Part shown: positions 1 to 9,509 of the stretch, one piece after another
How positions within the stretch are numbered: the first letter of the stretch is position 1
Layout: every line of letters begins with the position of its first letter
Source: Mesorhabditis belari
Lineage: Eukaryota > Nematoda > Chromadorea > Rhabditida > Rhabditidae
Direction of reading: 5' to 3'
DNA length: 64,000 nt
NCBI GenBank assembly: GCA_958450365.1
Contig: CAUEEP010000344.1
Coordinates: forward strand, 1 to 64,000
Program-made: the position numbers and the translations under genes
The notes under the pieces: generated by a model
Database searches by the model: none
Told to the model about the DNA's origin: nothing
Seen by the model: the letters and a program-made list of their open reading frames with translations, nothing else

Positions 1-95
1 CATCATTGACTTTTTGTTTCAAATATAAATCAGCGTATTGCAGATTTTTCCTAAAGAGGGAATGATATTAGGTTTCCCCTTTCCGAATCAGAACT

Positions 96-457
96 AGCCT
101 ATCCGATGCAGTTTTTTATGTTAGCTTCGAATCCGGTTTTCGTTTTTGCAGAACACATCCGAATAAAAAACAAGAATACAAAAACAACAAAAAACAAACA
201 AGTTTTAGCCAAGCCCATTTAAGGCCATCTTGTGGGAGTCTTTCAAAAGTGATCTTGGTATAATGGATAGTAGTACTGTTTTATCAAAGATCTTTTACCG
301 TGAGTTCGAATCATTTAAATGACAAAACTTTTTACTTTTATTTTTTCAAAACAATTTTTGATTTTAGACAGAGTTTTTGTCACATCTTTTCCATTTCCAA
401 TACGAAAATTAAAACCGGATTCGAAACCAGCGTAAAAAACTGCATCGGATAGGCTAG
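96..457. mobile_element. Foldback/MITE-like element with tRNA-like core
   Basis: Positions 96-142 and 411-457 are inverted copies of each other over about 47 bases with only a few mismatches; the outer ends read CTAGCCTATCCGATGCAG. Between them, 254-318 resembles a decayed tRNA gene, with an A-box-like stretch (TATAATGGATAGT) and a B-box-like GAGTTCGAATC. There is no transposase frame. The arrangement suggests a non-autonomous element or a foldback element that captured a tRNA-like sequence. Target-site duplications are not clear. Confidence 0.6.
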
Positions 458-500
458 GTCTCATTTGTAAAAGGGTGACCTAAGTACCATTCCCTCGTAA

Positions 501-1593
501 ATGAAATCTAGGCCCCACCAGCTCCCTCAGCCTCCACCACCAACACCTGTACAAATTGTGCAGAAATGCCCAGGTAAAGCATGCAATTGAAGTCACTTTG
601 TTCACTGAATTTCAGATTGTCCGGCTCCCCAAGTAGTCGTGGTTGTCCCCGAACAACAACCAGCGATTCCCACAAATCTTTTCACTCAACAATTAATGAT
701 GCAAGCGCTCGGTTTTGGTGGATTAAATTCTCTTGGATCGGGTGAAATTTTCAAAATACGATACCCAGAGTATTTTGGAAATTTGATTTTAATTGAAACT
801 AAGAAATCGATGATGATCTTTTAGGTAATCAACAGCAACAAATGCAAACGATGGCTATGATGCATTTGATGCAGGCCAAGGTTTGTTACTAAATCATGAT
901 TTGTACTCTCATTGACTTATTGCAAGTTTAGTTTCGAATATTTTTTCAGGAATGAGCTACTATCAACAAATGCAGATGCTTGGCATGATGCAAATGGCAA
1001 AAAGTAGGAGGTTTACAGCAAAAAGTATTCAAGTATAGACTGGTTTATTCAACCAATTCAAGCAATCATTCACAATACAGAAACAAATCCTATTGAAACC
1101 CTATCCTAAACTATAATAAATTGATAAGATTTAAAATTTAAATTACCGCATGGTTTAAATCAAATCTAACTGATATCAAGTAAATACTAAAACCCAACAA
1201 ATTTTATTATTTTCCTTTTCCTTTCAGGATTTGGTGGTCGTCCGGTTCCTCTTCAGCCCGTTTTCCGTACCACCGCTGAATATTCTTATCCCGGAAAGAA
1301 AATCGTGTTTTGGCCTCCTTACATCTCAGCTAGACCAAAGGTTTGTAGAAAAATTGATCATAACTAATAAATAAGTACCTGGAACTGAGAACTGTTATTG
1401 TTTTTGTACAGACGAAATGAAATTAAATGCGTATTTTTAGGAAGTTGTCCGCCCAGCTCCAGCTCCAGCTCCATCTGGCTATGGACCCGAACCACAGCCA
1501 CAAATTGAGACATCGCAATACAATTCAAATCAAGAATCAACGAATATTCCGGATATTTCTCAGAACCTTTTCCCCAACCACCATCTGGATTAG
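501..1593 (+). CDS. Pro/Gln/Met-rich protein, multi-exon, unknown function
   Basis: Six exons are visible: 501-573, 616-741, 825-880, 950-1015, 1228-1340 and 1441-1593 (TAG at 1591). The product is low in complexity: an N-terminal Pro run, then QQPAIPTNLF, a run rich in Gln and Met (QQMQMLGMMQMAK), a FGGRPVPLQP segment, and an APAPAPSGYGPEPQPQ tail. Phase closes at all junctions except 880/950, where a GT-AG junction would leave an in-frame stop. That junction may use an unusual site, may be a frameshift, or may show that the locus is decaying. The start at 501 is the first in-frame ATG; no signal peptide is seen, so an upstream exon could be missing. The family is not recognised. Confidence 0.5.
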
Positions 1594-2053
1594 CTTATGA
1601 TAAAGGACAAGCAAAGAAAAGACATGCTTAGTTTTTAACATCTTTTTTTTTGTTTTAGGCTTTGGAATGAAATAAACTTTAATTTGTATCTTTTGTCTAA
1701 TTTGAAAGTACAAATGATTCATCGTTTGGCAAATTGAATCCAAAAGTCAATGGATCAGCAGTTTAGACGGAGGTTAACTGCTGGCCGATTTGGCAGCATT
1801 TGTCTAGCGGCTGGCATTTTGCTAGTCAAATATAATACTAGGAAAAGTTAGTACCCTTTTAAACTTTAATTTTAAAAGAGAATGCAGGGAATTTAAATGT
1901 AAACTGGCTAATAGCTGCCTGTGACTTACTCTTTATTCAAAAAAATTGAAGTAAAAATCCATCAGAAACCTATCCTTAAAATTCTTCTAAAAAATCGATC
2001 TGAAACAATAATGTTTATAAAATGTCTAAAACTAAATAATAAACGAATTTTGT
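1594..2053. other. Intergenic; 3' flank later copied to 4.46-4.63 kb
   Basis: No gene is seen between the two converging genes. The first part (about 1640-1845) occurs again, diverged, at 4440-4635, so it belongs to a duplicated unit. A short open frame at 1921-2103 shows no coding character. Confidence 0.5.
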
Positions 2054-3503
2054 TTATTTTTGGTAACCAAGCAAAGCAAAATCATCATAATAGATGGCAT
2101 TGAAATAAGCCATCGTTTGCGGGTTGTTCTCTAATAGCCAAGCCACTGCCTTCGTGTGTCGTTTGTCCTGATTCGCGTGGACGGTATCCGAATAAAGAAT
2201 ATGATTCAATACCTGAATCTTAGAATAATTTAAACTCTGAACTTTTCTACCGGCTCTGAGCAATTTCTTGGAACTCTCGCCATATCAAAAACGGTTTCTA
2301 GCTCGTTTTTCATCGCCATTCGATCAGAGCCATGATGGATGAAGTGAAAGTTTTTGACTTCAGCCAAAATGTTGCAGAACCGAAAAAATTGTGAAATTTT
2401 AAGAAGAGTTTTTAAGCTTGGGTAACTGAGATTCCAGAGACATAGTAGCTTACTTGCAAAGCTATAAGTTTAACAATAAGGATGGAAAGCAATCAATTGC
2501 TTGCATTAGCAACAACAGCAGCAACCAGAAACTGACCTAGACTTGCAACTCAACTTAACATTACCAAGTTTGTGGCTGAGAATGATAGATGACAATCTCG
2601 CGATCTTTCTCGGAAAAGCCCGTGCCAACAGTCGAATTTGTTTTCAACAAAGTGTAGACATCTTTTGTGAATTTGGTGATACTTGTTGGTGTTCCACACA
2701 AACGGGCTTGTCTATAGAACATTTGTGAATCAGGCTTCGGAAAAGAAACAAGTTAAAACGTTGGAGTGAGAAAATGCAGAATCTTTTTAGCTACCTCCTA
2801 GTCGTAAATAGCAAAAAGTGCAACCCACTCGCATAGATATCCATAAAGTGAGAGAAATCGTTTAACCGGATGCCGACCAATCGCCATTTTTGTCTCATTC
2901 ACATTTGGTGACCAAGCCTCGGTCGTATCAGTCGTGTTGATCAAGTTCTTGTACCATTGACTCAGCTCGCATTCGCTAAACTTTTTGTGTAGCCAATACT
3001 AGCTAATACTAGTCAAAAGTATGCTAAAGTACATCTATTATTAGATCCACATGGTTTTTTTTCTATGAATCTTTCTATTTTCTCTTTTCTCTATGATTTC
3101 TCTATGACAAATGGTTAAAAGAAGAAATATATATTGAATTGACTTCTCACCTCAGACTTTTATCCTTGCCGACTTGAATTTTAAAGGGAATTCTCTTAAA
3201 ATATCGATAAAGATCACACAGGAGAATCTTCATGATCGTCGCCGCGTTTTTCGGGATTTGACAATAAGCTAAGCCCATTTTGTTGACATTCTAAAATGGT
3301 CCTCTGAATTTCATTCAAAATCCTTAACCGAATTCGGCTGTTCCCAAGCGGCTCGAGGCGAGATCCTCTCAATTAGAACAACTTCTAGAAAAGTTTTCAG
3401 AAAACTTGGAAAAGTATTTACCTGGCACCTTATTCACCCTTGGATAACCAACAAAATTTTGAGAATCAACATAGGAAATCAAGAAAATAAGGAAAAATAG
3501 CAT
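2054..3503 (-). CDS. Carbohydrate sulfotransferase-like (Sulfotransfer_2 family)
   Basis: A seven-exon model closes in phase at every junction: 3503-3422, 3384-3329, 3290-3151, 2975-2825, 2734-2565, 2461-2251 and 2212-2054, giving 322 residues. Residues 1-14 are a hydrophobic signal/anchor (MLFFLIFLISYVDS). About residues 55-65 read CQIPKNAATIMK, matching the 5'-PAPS-binding motif region of nematode Sulfotransfer_2 proteins. GRHPVKRFLSLY, near residue 125, matches the 3'-phosphate-binding motif (RDPxxRxLSxY), with His in place of Asp. The C-terminus (YYDDFALLGY) matches the family's usual ending. Members transfer sulfate from PAPS to sugars in the secretory pathway; the substrate cannot be read from sequence. 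Several introns are only about 38 bases. The exon 4 donor and exon 7 acceptor are the least certain. Confidence 0.85.
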
Positions 3504-4040
3504 TGTGAAAGAAAAACTTTCACTTGAATGCCAAAGACGAAACGATCGAATCAATCTTAAGGGAAATTCGAGATCCGTATCGCTATGGGGAAGGGAAAAC
3601 ATTTGTCTAGCGGCTGGCATTTTTGAGTAGGAAATGTAAACGCTACAGAAAGGCGATTCCACCTTGCTTAATAGCTATGTGGTCTGTGATCTGATCTTTA
3701 TTTGGGAAAGTATAAGTGAACCAGAAACTTTTAAAACATCCCAAATTCTCACACAATATTTTACTTGTCGGGTGCACAATAGCTACCAAAAATCTTACAA
3801 AGCACTATCAATTTTTTTTGAGTAATCCACTGTCCTCGTTAAACGTGCAATTGTAAACTTTAAATGGTGAGACACTTGAGACAAAATAGTTGTAGACCAA
3901 TTGAAGCCATTCTCTCGGCTTTTGGTTCATTCGAATGACGTTTCGATCATCGGCACTCATTCCAAACGAGCATTTTCCCTTGCCGTCTCCTCGCACCAAC
4001 CCGAAATGCGAAATGCCGATTCAGAACCTCATCATTCAGC

Positions 4041-4631
4041 CATAAATCTCAGCTAGACCAAAGGTTTCGATAAAAATTTTTCATAACTAATCAATAAGTA
4101 CCTGGAACTCAGAATTGTAATTGCTTCTGTACAGGCTAAATGAAATTAAATGCATATTTTCAAGAAGTTGTCTGTCTGTTGACAGGAAGAACAGACATGC
4201 TTAGCTTTTGATATCACTAGATTACAGAAATTGTAAAAATGATTGCCAGAAATGAATTCCCTGTGTGGGAAAACCCCACCATGCAAATTTCAGCGTAAAA
4301 TGCAAATTGCACCCACCTGCTTTGACTTTTTGCAAGAATTTTTTAAAGGGCAAAACTATATGAAATTTCATTAGTCAGCGTTTTTTAAAATACTCAAAAC
4401 GCCCGTAGTGCTCACACAGACGGACAGAGATTATTTTTTTATATATAGTAGAGATTTTTGTTTTTGTTTTAGGCTTTGGGATAGGTTTCTCTGAGAATAT
4501 TTCTGTTTGTATCTTGTGTCTAATTTGAAAGTACAAATGATTCATCGTTTGGCAAATTGAATTCGAAAGTAAATGGATCAGCAGTTTAGCAGGGGGTTAA
4601 CTGCTGGCATTTTGCTAGTCAAATATAATAC
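4041..4631 (+). pseudogene. Decayed partial copy of the Pro/Gln-rich gene's 3' end
   Basis: Positions 4041-4190 align with 1320-1460 of the upstream gene: the end of exon 5 (CTCAGCTAGACCAAAGG), the following intron, and the first bases of the last exon. Positions 4440-4631 align with the gene's 3' flank (1650-1845). The intervening coding exon is replaced by unrelated sequence and the donor is altered, so no protein could be made. The copy is interrupted on its right by the pogo-type fragment starting at 4632. Confidence 0.7.
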
Positions 4632-4982
4632 TACCGTAAATACTGTAATTGGACCCCATGGAGTACTATTTTTTCCCTCCCCCTCTAGGGTGGGGCACTA
4701 TTAGAGGGTGGGTTACTATTTTACACCACTATTCGAGTTACCAAATCAGGATACATCCAAATAATCGGTTTAAAAGCAAACTTTTTCTTTAGTTTTTATT
4801 GGTTTCAGCCATTTGAAAATTTAACAGCAAAACGAAACAAAAACAACTAACAAGCGAAATCAATAGTCAGTCATCACTCAATGAATTCATCATTTTCTTG
4901 ATCATCAATTCCTCGATGTCCTTGAAATCCCGTCGATGCGAGCGGCCCCAAGAGGTCCTCGATTTCCGTCTCTGTCCGATTT
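4632..4982 (-). mobile_element. Truncated end of the pogo-type element found at 48.1-49.4 kb
   Basis: This segment is the reverse complement of about 49064-49414, beginning with the shared terminal sequence TACCGTAAATACTGTAATT and ending inside the element's coding tail (the CTCGATTTCCGTCTCTGTCC stretch). Only one end is present. The similarity covers the terminal repeat, the 3' UTR-like section and the last codons (acidic DDQENDEFIE in the 49-kb copy). It is a fragment, not an active element. Confidence 0.85.
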
Positions 4983-5833
4983 CGAATTCGAAAGTAAATG
5001 GACTAGCGCCTAGTTTAAATGAGTCAAACTTAAGTATGAATTGTTGATAAATTTACTACATTTTACTAAATATGAATTTCAATACACGGAACGGAGTTTG
5101 AGAGGTAAATTTTCCCGTTTATCCTTTCAATTTTTACAATTTTAACAGTCATTTAAACTTTAAATAAATTTTATAAATGTTTCAAGATAGAAAATGTGGT
5201 TAGAAGAGTAAACACCCTCAACAGAACACAAAATACTCAACATTGTCCATTACTCAGCGTTTATTTTTGCCTTTTTTTTCTTTTTTCATTTCTTTTCTCA
5301 TCCTTTCCATCAAAAATCAATCGAATCAAAATAGAAAACGGTTCGCAATTTCATTTCTGATTTTTTTTAGGCAAAAAGTTTATATATTTTATTTTTTTCT
5401 TTTTTGAAATTCTAAACTTGCTCGATTTCTATTCATTGACAAAAAAAACTAACAAAAAAACATGTTTGATGAGCTGAATCAACTAAAAAAAAGCGCTCGA
5501 TTCCGGGAAAAGAAAAAAGAAACAATGAAAACTCAATTTGATAAGAGGATTTTAAGGATGGCAAACATTTTTTAGGTAAAGCAAGCCAAGTTTTAATTTT
5601 AATATCATTCTTTATAACACTCTATTGATCTCTATTGATCTATTGATTCTCTATTGATCAAAAAAAACTCTATTGATTTTTCGTCGAATAAAATCAATTT
5701 ATTTTAGCTGTAACTTGTTAAAATTTGTTAATTTTCTGATCAAATGCTTACAAATGTTTCAGTCTTTAAATCTCTTATTCTAACAGTATTTTAGCACTCA
5801 ATTTCATTCAAATTCTCTTTTCTTTGTTTCAAA

Positions 5834-8362
5834 ATGAAGATGTGGTTGTGGTTGTGGCATCCTCGAGTCCGAGCACCATTGAGTGTCGAAGTGAAAGATT
5901 ATCGATGCTGTTGTGGGTGCATGAATTCATTGGTGAGTGCCACAAAGCAAGCAAGATAATAGATAATAGATAATAGATATTCTAAATAATAGATATTCAA
6001 ATATAATAGATAGATAATAGATATTCAAATAGATAATAGATATTCAAATATTCTTACAATTGGCTAATTGATTGAGAAACATTCTAGAATCTGATCTTTG
6101 GGTGACTTTGAGTGAAAAAAAGGATTTCATTCAAAAAAACAGAAAAGATGAGCACTTATTGATTAAGGAAAAGACTTTTTAATAATTTTTGTTGTTAAAA
6201 GGCTTTGTTGTTAAAAGTTCTTGTTCTCATAAACTTTTAGCTGACAATCAATTTGTTTAAATCTAATTTCAGCTTGGTTTCCGCATTCTCAACTTTGTCC
6301 TTGTGGCTGCTTGGGGTTTCGCATTGCTCAACTTCATCGTCACCTTTGGACAGGCATCGTTTGGATTAACGGTACGTTTTGATTTGAAATCCTAGATCAA
6401 CAATAAGCAAGGTGTTGCAAAAAGAATCAAATTTGAAGAAATGAAAAGCTTGATTTAAGGAAACCTTTTCAGTCACTCTTCTTAGTCGTGAAGCTTTTCG
6501 AAATTTTCGTGAGATTTCTTGCCGCACACACTCTCCGGCCATTCTATGCCCAAATTTATTGGATTTATTTTGTAAGTTTAGAATTATTTTGTAGCTGTTT
6601 AGAACTCTTTTCCCAAAATCTGCAAATTGAAAATCTTTAGGCTTTCTTGGTGACATTTTTGGGTGGCGCGAGTGCTTTGGGATCGGTTTTGATGTTCACT
6701 GCAACGTAAGAAAACTAAAATTAATACAACAGTCGAATTTCGATACAATGAACTGCAAAGGACCGGCCGAAGAGTTTGTTATATCAAAACTCGTTGTATA
6801 GAAACAAATAACTATTGGTTCTTTGACCAATTCGCGATATAGGAGTTTTTATAACAAGTTTCTTTGAAAACAAGTTAGCAACAACAAATTGGAGCACAAA
6901 ACAACAACAGCAACAAACAAAGCAACTCTGTGACACTTCTTGAATTTATCCAGTCAACCGCCACTCGCTTGAAAATCGCTAATTCCTTCCAAGTTTACCA
7001 ACTCCATCGCTTTCTCTCGAAGCAGATCACCGTCAACACATTCGTTTTGGCTTTGCATTTGCTTCACCATTTGCATTTTCTTCAGCCAAATAGACACAGA
7101 CTCTTCGATTGATTCGTATTTGCTTGTCTTCAATCTTTCAATCGTATTCTTTTAGCGGCTACTCCTTCATTGTTTGCTTCCATAATCCGTGATCGACCTT
7201 TTCCTAAGAATTCTTGAAAGAATTTCTTGTTGATTGCGGCAATTCGAAGTCCTTCGCCAATTCAGGCGTTCTTTTCAAGGTCGATTGAACGACGCTTCTT
7301 TAAAGCCAAATCTATTGATCGACGCGTTGCCTTTCCTCGCTCCATCACCTAAAATATGAGAATGTTCTCAAAAATAAAAAAAATAAAAAAGAAACCTTAA
7401 GGTAAACTTAAGATAAAAAACGTTACAAGAACTAAGCAAGCTAATTGTAAAGCATTTCAAATTAAGTAAAAAAAAATTAGAAATCCAGTCAAAAAAGCAG
7501 AAATCCATTTTGCTTTGCCCATATTTTAGCAAATAATTCGTTATGGAAATGAAATATACGGTAACCTATCCAAAAAGTGTTCATTGTATCGAAGTTCGTT
7601 TTATCAAAGGTTGTTTCTTGACATTTTATTAAGTGTTTGGCCGGGACCGAATTTAGGGTTCATTAGATTGAAGTATACATTATATCGAAGTTCGACTGTA
7701 ATTCTAAGGCTATTGTAAGATAGCCATAATATTCAAAGTTTAAATTAACATATTCTAAAGCTTATCAAATTTCAGAAACGTGAACGATTACGGTTTCAGC
7801 GACAATCATCAAGAGTACGTGAAGCAGTTCAGGGAAGAGAAAAGTAAGGGATAATGTGGGAACTTTAGGAAACTGTTACTGTAATGAAGCTGAATTTCAG
7901 GGCATTTCGTATTCGGTGTTCTGTACATCGTCTATGTGATCTGGCAGACTCAACTCACCTACTCTTTCTATTGCTACATAAGGTATCCAGTGACTTGCTT
8001 GTTTGACTTGCTTCTATTGAATAAAGAAAATTTTCCCTTTGATTGGACAAAAAGAACAGTCAGTAAGTGGGCTCGTTTTAGGCATTCCAGTATAATATCC
8101 GGGAATCTATGCAGTTTTCATGCCTAACTTGATTCCAGAGATCGTCAACTCGAGATCGAAGAACGATGGGAAACTCAGCAACAACAAGTTGAAACGAAAC
8201 GACAACTTGTGGTTAGATTTTAATGACAACTTAACTTTGAAAACTCAAAACAAAAACGTTATTCATTACAAAACTTGGAATTTCAGAAAGATTTCCAAAA
8301 CAAATTGAGACCTTTTTCAGAAGCAAGAGGACGAGATGGCCCCGCCACCATATTCACCATAG
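5834..8362 (+). CDS. Four-helix membrane protein with PPxY tail (LAPTM-like), copy 1
   Basis: An eight-exon model closes in phase throughout: 5834-5932, 6273-6371, 6473-6571, 6641-6705, 7776-7843, 7901-7982, 8139-8211 and 8321-8362 (208 residues). The N-terminus is cytosolic-looking with a Cys cluster (YRCCCGCMNSL). Hydrophobic segments lie at about residues 34-60, 67-99, 100-120 and 145-170, giving four predicted helices. The C-terminal tail is charged and Gln-rich and ends EMAPPPYSP, a PPxY motif of the kind that recruits NEDD4-type WW domains and directs LAPTM-like proteins to lysosomes. The assignment rests on topology and the tail, not on a confirmed family match. A tandem paralogue follows at 9510. 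Intron 4 (1,070 bases) contains a transposon remnant. Confidence 0.8.
5944..6050. repeat. Imperfect GATAATAGATATTCAAAT-type repeat in intron
   Basis: Within intron 1 of the PPxY-tail gene, the units AGATAATAG and GATATTCAAAT recur several times between about 5955 and 6048. This is a simple tandem repeat with no coding role. Confidence 0.7.
6730..7698 (-). mobile_element. Tigger/pogo-like DNA transposon remnant
   Basis: The ends are inverted repeats (CAGTCGAATTTCGATACAATG on the left; its near complement on the right at 7676-7698), flanked on the right by TA. The minus strand of the interior (about 7130-7350) encodes fragments of a pogo/CENP-B-type helix-turn-helix N-terminus: a basic ATRRSIDLALKK stretch and ELAKDFELPQST, separated by frameshifts and stops. 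The catalytic part is gone. It sits in intron 4 of the first PPxY-tail gene and appears inert. Confidence 0.65.
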
Positions 8363-8842
8363 ATCTTCTAACAAATTGAAAGCTTTTGTGATACAAAGTC
8401 TGTAATACTTGTGATCTCTTTAATGCTCAGTTTTACTGTCTTTTTCTTTAACATTTAGTACAAATCAAAGCCCTTTTGATAAATGATTAGCCCACTTTGA
8501 TCGTTCTTTGAACTCGGAGTGAAATTTGTGAAGCAAGAAAAAGCGAATTTCATTCGAAAAAAGCAGAAAAGATGAGCACTTATTTATTAACGGAAAAAAC
8601 TTTTTACTAATTTTTTTTGTTGTTAAAATGCTTGCGAAAAGTTTGTTATCCTTGAAAATTTTATCCTTGTTTTGAGTTCTTCAGGAAAAGCACACAACGT
8701 TGCTTTTATTGCTAATTGAATTGAGCTAATTTGTTCTTCTGTCCACTTTTGATTTCAATTTTCAAATTTACTGTGGTAAAACACTGAAGCCAGACTCGAA
8801 TTGAGCACTCAAAAGCCTTGTAACAAACTTTACAAGAACTTC

Positions 8843-8877
<35 letters not shown>

Positions 8878-9509
8878 TACAAAATCGGTAAAATAGTAAT
8901 ATTTTTTCATTTAGTCCATCTGTTTATAGTCCCAGGAAACAAGTCTCAGTTTATATTTATTATAGTTGACTATTAAAACTATTAAAGCTAAAGTTAAACA
9001 ACAACTTTTTGCAACCTTTTCTCTGTTCATTTCAAAGCTTTTGTTTCAAAAGAAAAAGGTTGATTAGTGGAAAGATGAGTCATTAATTTGGCTCTTTCAC
9101 TTGAAAAAGAAGAAAAATCAACTGATACGGCTTGAGATTTGGGAAAAATAGTCAAAAAAATGGTCGAAACTTTTAAGAAAGGCAATTCGAATGTTTGTAT
9201 CATTTACGATTTGTTTGAATCACCGGTCAAACTCATTTGTCGACTTGTTGCATCAATCTTGAAGCTTTCTTTTCCCATCCAATCGCCTTTTCTTTCTCAA
9301 ATCGGCATTTTCTTGCACAAGTATTGATTTCAAAAATTGAAAACACTGATGCATTTTGTTAAACTTTCATTATTTCTGTGCACAATTTATGAGTCATATT
9401 TCTTTGATTATCCTGTGACATTTGAGATTGATTACTAATAGTAAGCTTTTCTAAAATCTTTAGGATCATTTCTTTATTTGATTTCAGAACTTTACAGCAG
9501 TTTGAAGCA
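8363..9509. other. Intergenic spacer between the tandem paralogues
   Basis: No gene is seen. Positions 8520-8640 resemble 6100-6220 (intron 1 of the first paralogue), so the spacer carries part of the duplicated unit. A (TTTC)n microsatellite lies at 8840-8878. The open frame at 9139-9327 has no recognisable domain. Confidence 0.5.
8840..8878. repeat. (TTTC)n microsatellite
   Basis: About nine uninterrupted TTTC/CTTT units lie in the spacer between the two paralogous membrane-protein genes. Confidence 0.95.

Larger units (their letters stand above)
3504..5833. other. Intergenic region with decayed duplications
   Basis: No intact gene is supported. A minus-strand open frame at 3808-3999 (63 codons) has moderately protein-like composition but no recognised domain. 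Apart from the duplicated unit and transposon end listed separately, 5000-5830 is AT-rich, with homopolymer runs and CTATTGAT repeats near 5622-5680. I see no promoter I can support beyond the ATG-proximal region of the next gene. Confidence 0.5.
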
